Part shown: one piece after another, positions 11,001-15,747 of the stretch
Layout: each line of letters opens with the position of its first letter
How positions within the stretch are numbered: position 1 is the first letter of the stretch
Assembly: GCA_049451635.1 (NCBI GenBank)
Contig: JBMTVT010000008.1
Coordinates: 1-45,310 of the forward strand
Length of the DNA: 45,310 nucleotides
Source: JBMTVT01 sp049451635
GTDB taxonomy: Bacteria; Bacteroidota; Bacteroidia; Flavobacteriales; Flavobacteriaceae
Direction of reading: 5' to 3'
The notes under the pieces: model-generated
Told to the model about the DNA's origin: nothing
Databases searched by the model: none
What the model saw: only the letters and a program-made list of their open reading frames with translations
Program-made: the position numbers and the translations under genes

Positions 11001-12309
11001 TACCCAAACCCCAGGATTTATAGGAACGTTAAAACCCACAACAGGGTTTACATTTGGTAGCCAAAGTGATATACGATATTTTGCCGCGAGAAGAGGGTGG
11101 TTAACGTTGTTCCCGGAATTTAATCAACAATTTTCAACAACTAACACCAAGCAATTAGATGTATCGGCAAGCTTAGAACCCATTCAAGATTTAAAAATTG
11201 ATATTGTGGGCAACAGGGCTTACTACGAAAATTATACTGAAAACTTTAGAGTTGACAATGTAGGGGGAAATTTAGAATACCAATCGTTAACGCCCAATAC
11301 ATTTGGTAATTTTAATATATCAACCATTTTAATTAAAACAGCTTTTATTAAAAGTGATGAAAACTTTAGTGAGGCTTTTAATGATTTTAGAGCAAACCGA
11401 TTAAAAATTGCAGAGCGATTAGCCGAAGATTTTTATGGAAACACCACTTATGCTAGAGATACAGAAGGTTACCCTTTAGGGTTTGGTAAAAACAACCAAA
11501 AAGTATTGTTGCCAGCATTTTTGGCAGCCTATTCTGGGCAGGATGCCAATAACATTAGAACCAGTGCTTTTAGGGATGTGCCAATACCAAATTGGGATTT
11601 AAAATATTCAGGCTTTATGAAATTTGCTTGGTTTAAAAAGAATTTCAAACGTTTTTCATTAACCCATGGCTACCGTTCAACCTATACTATCAATCAGTTT
11701 AATACGAATTTAAATTTAGACGATTCTGCAAACCAAAAACCAATCCCAGGTATTCCATATGCTAGTCAATCAGATGGGTCGAAAGATCAAGCTGGGAACT
11801 ATAAAAACGAAATATTATTTAGTAATGTTAACTTAACAGAAATGTTTAGTCCGTTAGTGCGTTTAGATTTCGAAATGAAAAATTCGGTTAAAATTCTTGC
11901 TGAAATTAAAAAAGACAGACTATTGTCATTAAGTTTTGATAACAATTTAATGACCGAAGTTTTAGGAAACGAATACATTATAGGTTTAGGATATCGAATT
12001 AAAGATTTACGTATCCGCTCAAAACTAGCCGGCCCTCAAAAACGAATTGTTAGTGATTTAAACATGAAAGCAGATATATCTGTTAGGGATAATAAAACGA
12101 TTATTAGGTATTTAGATTTAGAGAACAATCAAATTACTTCAGGGCAGACCATTTGGGGTTTAAAGTATTCAGCAGATTATGCATTTAGTAAAAACCTAAC
12201 AGGTATTTTTTATTTTGATTATACATTCTCAGATTATGCGATTTCAACAGCATTTCCACAAACTACAATTCGTTCTGGGTTAACACTTCGATATAATTTT
12301 GGGAATTAA
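5065..12309 (+). CDS. sprA: Cell-surface protein SprA (Sov), type IX secretion outer-membrane translocon
   Basis: SprA is the giant outer-membrane barrel that forms the export channel of the type IX secretion system and is needed for gliding motility. The 2414-residue length fits, as does the ruvA-sprA-gcvH order, which I recall from Flavobacterium. Recognisable stretches are PNPNSVESKYTYDP near the N-terminus, GRTTVTGVFSEQKSQ, SYVDDFEGSQNGIDLK, and a C-terminal aromatic beta pattern ending in LTLRYNFGN. The start is TTG at 5065: it gives a signal peptide with positive residues (K5, R10, K13), a hydrophobic core FFVFMLFYSVVVW and a cleavage region before QQPVQ. The only nearby in-frame ATG (5125) would remove the charged part. 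This is by far the longest gene in the window. Confidence 0.96.
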   Translation: MNRTKLTLYRPIKQYSFFVFMLFYSVVVWSQQPVQDSVKTGFSLGTIKMPNPNSVESKYTYDPLTNRYIYTETIGNYNIKYPIILTPKEYYDLVAKENLRSYYKEKIDAFDGKKNGTEDEQKNLLPEFYVNSDFFESVFGSNTIEVTPTGSVEMDLGILFSKQDNPSFSPRNRSNFTFDFDQRISLSLLGKVGTRLQVTANYDTQATFDFQELIKLEYTPTEDDIIQKIEVGNVSMPLNSSLITGAQSLFGVKAQLQFGRTTVTGVFSEQKSQSNTVVAQGGGTLEEFELFIREYDENRHFFLAQYFRDNYDTALKNYPFINNKGLQITRLEVWITNRSNRTENVRNIVALQDLGESDKVGSTVNVFEAPGALPNNANNAFDPTNIDASAPSSQLNQKIRDIATVQFGIEVANTREGLDYAKLENARKLIQGQEYTLNADLGYISLNQRLNNDEVLAVAFQYTLGGQVYQVGEFANDGIDATNVTTNGQGQVTQVVNSSLILKMLKSSITNVTQPIWDLMMKNIYDTGAYNLSQDDFKLNIFYNEASPLNYITPVGADFNLDINGNPVSGATNDKDLIQNVPLLRVFNLDKLNFNNDPQTRGDGFFDFVPGITVIPQNGKIIFTSAEPFGEYLFNVLGGGDYDNEASFNADQEKYVYDILYKSTKTAALEEVEKNKFKLKGRYKSSGGDGIPIGSFNVPRGSVRVTAGGRVLVEGIDYTVNYQLGRVQILDEALKASNTPIEVSTENNAVFGQQTRRFTGLNIEHKFNENFVLGATLLNLNERPITQKANYGTEPINNTIFGLNGNYSTKVPFLTRLANKLPNIDTDVESNLSLRGEFAYLAPGAPKGTNLNGEATSYVDDFEGSQNGIDLKSQHSWYLSSRPVGLGRSYTEGPEDDNGIQNGFDRAMLNWYSIDPIFYSSQRPNGITDNDVSSLYTSRVFINELFPDRQLVQGQNSVLFTLDLAYYPEERGPYNFEPTSADGIINNPQNAWAGITRQLTSTDFEQQNVEYIEFWLQDPFQENPTNPGGKLVFNLGNISEDIIKDGRKLYENGLPKDGDVSLLQQTTWGTVVPQNQSLIYAFDTTGQERTNQDVGYDGYDDAEEAAVFGSVFGEDPSNDNYAYFLNADGDIFQRYKKYNGADGNTPDTFSDTNRGANTQPDVEDINRDNTMNTIDSYFEYELELTRQNLPISKAEFDNLPNSNPLKEYLRDFKDRPRALPNGDNVNVRWYQFRIPVQGSLATPVGGITDLRSIRFTRIYLKEFQEATIFRFGTLDLVRSDWRRYTQSLEFDKDDPNDDGTDFSVGVIGTLENEGSYQRPPGIEPEELYNSNTVVPQNEQSLVVKVCNLETEDSRAVFKNINVDMRQYKRIRMFMHAEDGESGVSLGNDDLIGFIRMGNDLTENYYQIEIPLQVSTSTSRAGLWPTENEINLPIDILGKVKAQGISEMTLTNDDPTFYDVINGDIVLAANPFGGYAIGQHRVGIKGNPNFGDIRTLMVGVKNATASDLCAEVWFNELRLSDLDNEGGWAAVVSMDTNIADFANISATGRQSTAGFGSLEQGPSQRSLEDVKQYDVVTNVNVGQLLPKKWGIQVPFNYAQSEELITPKYDQFYKDLTLDSRLEAASSNAEREQIKQQSEDYTKRKSINFIGVRKTRNSDKKPRLYDVENVTLNYSYNKVEHRDFEIENAVNKTVRVGANYAHNFNPITIEPFKKNDSLFTGKYWKFLKDFNFNLLPSSFTINTDINRQFNRQKFREVDLTGDNIGIEELFRRNYTFDFQYGINYNVTKSLQFNFTASNNNIVRNYFKDNDLIAGEQDETLDVWDGFFDVGDPNRQTQNLGVTYQLPLNKIPTFSFLDATYQYTGSFLWQKGSDLYGDIEVNGQNYDLGNSIQNSNVHNINATLDMNRFYKYIGLVKKPIRTVRSRTTPGGGLQGPAQNKPKPKAKNQAVSKLLNAGVDILTTIKRIQANYSENNGTFLPGYTQTPGFIGTLKPTTGFTFGSQSDIRYFAARRGWLTLFPEFNQQFSTTNTKQLDVSASLEPIQDLKIDIVGNRAYYENYTENFRVDNVGGNLEYQSLTPNTFGNFNISTILIKTAFIKSDENFSEAFNDFRANRLKIAERLAEDFYGNTTYARDTEGYPLGFGKNNQKVLLPAFLAAYSGQDANNIRTSAFRDVPIPNWDLKYSGFMKFAWFKKNFKRFSLTHGYRSTYTINQFNTNLNLDDSANQKPIPGIPYASQSDGSKDQAGNYKNEILFSNVNLTEMFSPLVRLDFEMKNSVKILAEIKKDRLLSLSFDNNLMTEVLGNEYIIGLGYRIKDLRIRSKLAGPQKRIVSDLNMKADISVRDNKTIIRYLDLENNQITSGQTIWGLKYSADYAFSKNLTGIFYFDYTFSDYAISTAFPQTTIRSGLTLRYNFGN

Positions 12310-12320
12310 CAAATATCTAT

Positions 12321-12350
12321 TTGAATTTATAGTTTGAATAAATACATTTG
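12321..12350 (+). promoter_or_regulatory. Promoter of gcvH (Bacteroidota type)
   Basis: TTG at 12321-12323 (preceded by T), 19 bases, then TACATTTG at 12343-12350. This is an excellent match to the Bacteroidota housekeeping consensus, and it lies in the sprA-gcvH gap 27 bases before the gcvH ATG. Confidence 0.75.
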
Positions 12351-12377
12351 CTGAATAAACTAACTTAAATTTAAAAC

Positions 12378-12758
12378 ATGAATATTCCATCAGATTTAAA
12401 GTACACAAAGGACCATGAATGGGTTAAAATAGATGGTGATATAGCAACAATTGGTATTACAGATTTTGCGCAGAGTGAATTAGGCGATATTGTTTACGTT
12501 GAAGTTGAAACGCTTGATGAAACCTTAGAAGCAGAAGAAGTTTTTGGAACTGTTGAGGCTGTAAAAACTGTATCCGATTTATTTTTACCATTATCTGGTG
12601 AAATAATTGAGTTTAATGAAACTTTGGAAGACGAGCCTGAAAAAGTAAACTCTGATCCTTATGGAGACGGATGGATGATAAAAGTAAAATGCGCTAACCC
12701 TTCAGAAGCAGATGCATTAATGTCTGCCGATGATTATAAAACACTAGTTGGTGCTTAA
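12378..12758 (+). CDS. gcvH: Glycine cleavage system H protein
   Basis: GcvH is the lipoyl carrier of the glycine cleavage system, shuttling the aminomethyl group between the P and T proteins and dihydrolipoamide dehydrogenase. The 126-residue length is typical. The lipoylated lysine is K63 in the motif VEAVKTVSDLF. The conserved YTKDHEWV start and the NSDPYGDGWM segment are also present. It has its own strong promoter and overlaps the next gene, so the two are probably co-transcribed. The P and T protein genes are not in this window. Confidence 0.98.
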   Translation: MNIPSDLKYTKDHEWVKIDGDIATIGITDFAQSELGDIVYVEVETLDETLEAEEVFGTVEAVKTVSDLFLPLSGEIIEFNETLEDEPEKVNSDPYGDGWMIKVKCANPSEADALMSADDYKTLVGA

Positions 12759-13128
12759 AAAATTAACACTATTAGTAAGCATACTATATACTATTGCGTT
12801 AGCAACAGTTAGTTTAATTAAGCTAAATAATTTACCTGATATTGGAGTTTCATTTGGCGATAAAATCTTTCATTTTTTTGCCTACGGTCTGTTGGCATTT
12901 TTGTGGTATCATGCTTTTTTTTATAGCTTTAAATTCAAAAAAAAGCAGGCACTTTTAGTTGCACTAATAAGCTCGGTAGTATTTGGTATAATTATTGAGG
13001 TATTACAAGGAGCAATAACAGTTTCAAGAGCACAGGATGCCTTTGACGCATTGGCAAATGCTCTAGGAGCTTTATTGGTATCAATAGTATTGTGGTTTAA
13101 AAATGGATTACCCGTTAAAAGCTCTTAA
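12751..13128 (+). CDS. VanZ-like small integral membrane protein
   Basis: A protein of about 125 residues with roughly four hydrophobic segments and the VanZ-family signature: a DKIFHFFAYGLLAFLWY segment and the later EVLQG...RAQDAFDALANALG segment. VanZ-like proteins are poorly understood; the name comes from a teicoplanin-resistance accessory gene and does not imply resistance here. The start is uncertain: GTG at 12751 or TTG at 12748 both fit, each overlapping the 3' end of gcvH. There is no ATG option that keeps the first helix. Overlap with gcvH implies translational coupling. Confidence 0.85.
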   Translation: MLKKLTLLVSILYTIALATVSLIKLNNLPDIGVSFGDKIFHFFAYGLLAFLWYHAFFYSFKFKKKQALLVALISSVVFGIIIEVLQGAITVSRAQDAFDALANALGALLVSIVLWFKNGLPVKSS

Positions 13129-13188
13129 TCACTTGCATTTTTGATAAATAAATAGTTATTTTAGCAATCTTGATAAACGAATAGAATT

Positions 13189-13911
13189 ATGGAACCTAAA
13201 AAAAATCCTAAAGCAAATGTTGGACGTAATAGTTCACTTTACTTCGCAGTTGGTTTAGCGTTAATGTTATTTTTAACAAACTATGCTATCAACTACAAAA
13301 CTTACGATAAGTCTAATATAGATATAGGCCAATTAAACCTAGATGAAGAATTAGAGGAAGAAATTCCAATTACAGAACAAATACAAACACCACCTCCACC
13401 TCCACCTCCACCAGCAGCTCCAGAAGTTATTGAGGTTGTAGAAGACGAAGAGGAAGTTGAGGAAACGGTAATTGAGTCTACTGAGGTTGACCAAAATACT
13501 GAAATTGTTGAGGTAGAGGAAGTAGAAGTAGTAGAAGTAGAAGAAGATATTGATGTACCATTTTCAGTAATTGAAAACGTACCAGTATTTCCAGGTTGTG
13601 AAGGAGAACCAAATAACAACGCCAAAAGAGATTGTATGTCAAAAAAAATATCAGCCTTTGTAAACAAAAAGTTCAATACAGATTTGGCAAGTGATTTAGG
13701 TTTATCTGGAAGACAACGTATTAACGTTATCTTTAAAATTGATAAAACAGGAAATATTACAGGTGTTCGTGCAAGAGCACCTCACCCAGGATTGGAAAAA
13801 GAAGCAGCACGAGTTATTGGGTTATTACCTAAAATGAAACCAGGTAAGCAACGTGGGAAACCAGTAAACGTTCCATATTCGTTACCTATAATTTTCCAAG
13901 TTCAAGACTAA
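13189..13911 (+). CDS. Energy transducer TonB
   Basis: TonB-type proteins carry proton-motive energy from the inner-membrane ExbB/ExbD complex to TonB-dependent receptors. The 240 residues show one N-terminal membrane helix (about 16-33), a proline run at 68-75, a long Glu/Val-rich periplasmic spacer (about 81-120) and a C-terminal TonB domain containing INVIFKIDKTGNITGVRAR and VPYSLPIIFQVQD. The PGCEGE segment at about 135 is typical of Bacteroidota TonB domains. A perfect terminator follows. Two TonB-dependent receptors lie in the window, but which receptors it serves cannot be read from sequence. Confidence 0.92.
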   Translation: MEPKKNPKANVGRNSSLYFAVGLALMLFLTNYAINYKTYDKSNIDIGQLNLDEELEEEIPITEQIQTPPPPPPPPAAPEVIEVVEDEEEVEETVIESTEVDQNTEIVEVEEVEVVEVEEDIDVPFSVIENVPVFPGCEGEPNNNAKRDCMSKKISAFVNKKFNTDLASDLGLSGRQRINVIFKIDKTGNITGVRARAPHPGLEKEAARVIGLLPKMKPGKQRGKPVNVPYSLPIIFQVQD

Positions 13912-13939
13912 GAATAAAAAAGAATTTTTCTTAAATATA

Positions 13940-13977
13940 AAATCCCGTTACAATTTGTAACGGGATTTCTTTTTTTA
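13940..13977 (+). terminator. Rho-independent terminator after tonB
   Basis: Perfect 13-bp stem: AAATCCCGTTACA, loop ATT, TGTAACGGGATTT, followed by CTTTTTTT. It lies 29 bases after the tonB stop and closes the transcript. Confidence 0.9.
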
Positions 13978-14008
13978 GTATGCTTATTGTGACTTTATCA
14001 TAATATTA

Positions 14009-14487
14009 ACTCGTTGTGCATTTTAAATAATGCTGATTTTAATATTGTTAATGTTTCTGCCAAATATAAATTTGTTGATATACTCAATAGTTGTCAACGC
14101 GGTTATTTTAGACACTATTTTCGTTTTAAAGCCTTGAAAAGACTTAGCGTAATTGCGTCTTATCATAAACTGGCCACATAGTTGAGAAAACAGTGTCTCT
14201 ATTCTTTTCCTCTTTTTTCTGAATACATAAGGTTGTTTTTTGTAATCTTTTTGATCCCTTCTCATAGGTGTATTTAGCTTAAACAAATCAGTTCCAAATC
14301 ACTCAGCTTCGGTCGACGTCTTTGATAGTCCAAAAGTTGTTCTTTTGATATTTTCCGTAATACTTCCAATATTCTTTTGTAATTTGCATTTAAGTTGTTC
14401 ATAATTAATGTTTTATAGCTAAAAAAATTTACTGATCATCAGTAATATGGACAACTTTTTTCTTTTAAATCATAATGCACAACGGGT
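14009..14487 (-). mobile_element. Internally deleted IS982-family element (MITE-like, 479 bp)
   Basis: The ends are 14-bp terminal inverted repeats: ACTCGTTGTGCATT at 14009-14022 and, inverted, ACCCGTTGTGCATT at 14474-14487, with one mismatch. Between them lie the first about 40 codons and the last about 80 codons of an IS982-type transposase, joined by a deletion. No clear target-site duplication was found at the flanks. IS982 elements are normally about 1 kb, so roughly half is missing. Both ends are kept, so it could in principle be mobilised by an intact copy elsewhere. Confidence 0.8.
14023..14402 (-). pseudogene. IS982-family transposase, internally deleted and frameshifted
   Basis: Reading the minus strand from ATG at 14402, 42 codons give a normal IS982 start (MNNLNANYKRILEVLRK through PKLSDLELI) and then stop at 14274-14276. 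A shifted frame from about 14286 down to the TAA at 14023 gives a typical IS982 C-terminus containing RKKRKRIETLFSQLCGQF and TTIEYINKFIF. The middle of the protein (about 150-170 residues, including most DDE catalytic positions) is absent. No functional transposase can be made from this copy. Confidence 0.8.
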
Positions 14488-14642
14488 TTTAATTGTTTGT
14501 TTATTAACAAAACAAAACAAAACACATGCCAAAATCCTCAGCTATTTAATATTGGTTTTCGTTAATAGGTACCTATTAACGTTTATGATAGATGTTCATA
14601 AAAAAGCAAGCTGTTTTTTCTTCTTAAATTTTTAAATAATGC
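14488..14642. other. Non-coding stretch between IS remnant and rplU promoter
   Basis: Together with the terminator, IS remnant and rplU promoter this makes up the 825-base gap between tonB and rplU. It holds an AACAA pentamer run (about 14506-14525) and a 22-bp palindrome (14560-14581). A 62-codon open frame crosses it but looks like chance: it starts inside the IS end and has low-complexity AT-rich composition. Confidence 0.5.
14560..14581. promoter_or_regulatory. Perfect 22-bp palindrome, operator-like
   Basis: CGTTAATAGGT followed immediately by its exact reverse complement, with no loop. A loopless palindrome of this length fits a dimeric regulator site better than a terminator (no T tract follows). 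It lies about 62 bases upstream of the rplU -33 element. No regulator gene is adjacent. Confidence 0.45.
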
Positions 14643-14672
14643 TTGTAGATTAATTAATTAGCAGTATATTTG
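14643..14672 (+). promoter_or_regulatory. Promoter of rplU-rpmA
   Basis: TTG at 14643-14645, 19 bases, then TATATTTG at 14665-14672: a full match to the Bacteroidota consensus. Transcription would start near 14679, giving a leader of roughly 60 bases before rplU. Confidence 0.75.
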
Positions 14673-14677
14673 CACCC

Positions 14678-14707
14678 GCCTAAGTCAACGCTCAGGCTCA
14701 TTTTTTG
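14678..14707 (+). promoter_or_regulatory. Hairpin in the rplU leader
   Basis: GCCTAAG (14678-14684) and CTCAGGC (14691-14697) pair except for one A-C mismatch, with loop TCAACG, followed by TCATTTTTT. At the start of a ribosomal-protein transcript this could be an autoregulatory leader or a weak attenuator. Function is inferred from position only. Confidence 0.35.
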
Positions 14708-14736
14708 AATAAATTAATTAATAAAAACGTTACGCT

Positions 14737-15243
14737 ATGTACGCAATTGTAGAGATAGCAGGGCAACAATTTAAAGTTGTTAAAGATCAAAAAGTTTTTG
14801 TTAACCGTTTACAAGCTGAAGAAGGCAATAAGGTATCTTTTGATAATGTACTTCTTTTAAGTGATGGTGACAAAGTAACTGTTGGCGCCCCAGCTATAGA
14901 CGGAGCTCAAGTAGGAGCAAAAGTCTTAAAGCACCTTAAAGGTGATAAAGTTATAGTTTTCAAAAAGAAAAGACGTAAAGGTTATCGTGTAAAAAATGGC
15001 CACCGTCAATCTTTAACTGAGATTGTAATTGAAAGTATTGCTGCTTCAGGAGCTAAAAAAGCTGCCCCAGCGAAAGCAGAGAAAAAAGCAGAACCTAAAG
15101 TAGAGGCTCCTGCACCAAAAGCAGAAGCTAATCAAGATTTAAGCAAATTAACTGTTGCTGAATTAAAAGACTTAGCAAAAGCTAGAGGAATTGAAGGTAT
15201 TTCTTCTATGAAAAAAGCTGATTTAATTGCTGCTTTAAGTTAA
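14737..15243 (+). CDS. rplU: 50S ribosomal protein L21 with C-terminal extension
   Basis: L21 binds 23S rRNA in the large subunit. Residues 1 to about 103 are the normal L21 (MYAIVEIAGQQFKVVKDQ through KRRKGYRVKNGHRQSLTEIVI). A lysine/alanine/glutamate linker follows (about 105-133). Residues about 134-168 form a small helical domain reading LSKLTVAELKDLAKARGI then SMKKADLIAAL, resembling the SAP/Rho-N type nucleic-acid-binding fold. Ordinary L21 is about 100 residues, so about 65 are extra. I believe extended L21 occurs in other Flavobacteriaceae. rpmA follows 25 bases downstream. Confidence 0.97.
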   Translation: MYAIVEIAGQQFKVVKDQKVFVNRLQAEEGNKVSFDNVLLLSDGDKVTVGAPAIDGAQVGAKVLKHLKGDKVIVFKKKRRKGYRVKNGHRQSLTEIVIESIAASGAKKAAPAKAEKKAEPKVEAPAPKAEANQDLSKLTVAELKDLAKARGIEGISSMKKADLIAALS

Positions 15244-15268
15244 TATTAAAATTTAAAATCGAAATAAA

Positions 15269-15529
15269 ATGGCACATAAAAAAGGAGTCGGAAGTTCGAA
15301 AAACGGTAGAGAATCAGAATCGAAACGCTTAGGGGTAAAGATATTTGGTGGTCAAGCTGCAAAAGCAGGAAACATTATCGTTAGACAAAGAGGTAACACA
15401 CATCACCCAGGTGAGAATGTTTACTCTTCAAAAGATCATACATTACACGCTTATGTTGATGGTGTTGTAAAATTCACAAAGAAAAAAGATAATAAATCTT
15501 ATGTTTCTATTGAGCCTTTTGAGGCTTAG
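15269..15529 (+). CDS. rpmA: 50S ribosomal protein L27
   Basis: L27 sits near the peptidyl-transferase centre, its N-terminal tail reaching toward the tRNA ends. The 86-residue sequence starts MAHKKGVGSSKNGRESESKRLGVK and contains the conserved IIVRQRG and HPGENV segments. The N-terminus starts directly at AHKKG, with no cleavable Firmicutes-type leader. It is co-transcribed with rplU and closed by a strong terminator. Confidence 0.98.
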   Translation: MAHKKGVGSSKNGRESESKRLGVKIFGGQAAKAGNIIVRQRGNTHHPGENVYSSKDHTLHAYVDGVVKFTKKKDNKSYVSIEPFEA

Positions 15530-15554
15530 GAAATAATTTTTGTTTTAAAAGCAT

Positions 15555-15586
15555 AAACCCTTTCTAAAAATAGAAAGGGTTTTTTT
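15555..15586 (+). terminator. Rho-independent terminator after rpmA
   Basis: Perfect 12-bp stem AAACCCTTTCTA, loop AAAA, TAGAAAGGGTTT, running into a T tract. It ends the rplU-rpmA transcript. Confidence 0.92.
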
Positions 15587-15747
15587 ATGGACTTAAATAA
15601 AATGTAATCTTAAATTTTATTTAATGTTAAGCAAATTTAAAATTTCAAATTTTTTACATAATAGATAACCATAATTTAAAGAGTACTTAAAACACTTCAT
15701 TCACTCATTTTGTTATTTAGCGGTTAATTAATAACTAATAAAAAATC

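Noticed and set aside
13385..13560. Possible repeat array from the CACCTCC and GTAGAAGTAG runs
   Set aside because: These are codon-level repeats of the proline run and Glu/Val spacer in TonB, not an independent DNA repeat or CRISPR array.
13302..13676. Serine/threonine/glycine-rich frame antisense to tonB
   Set aside because: It is the reverse of the Glu/Val and proline-rich coding repeats of tonB; low-complexity coding on one strand often opens a long frame on the other.
14447..14635. A 62-codon open frame on the plus strand upstream of rplU
   Set aside because: It starts inside the IS982 end, crosses the palindrome and AT-rich filler, and has no family-like pattern; the stretch is better read as non-coding.
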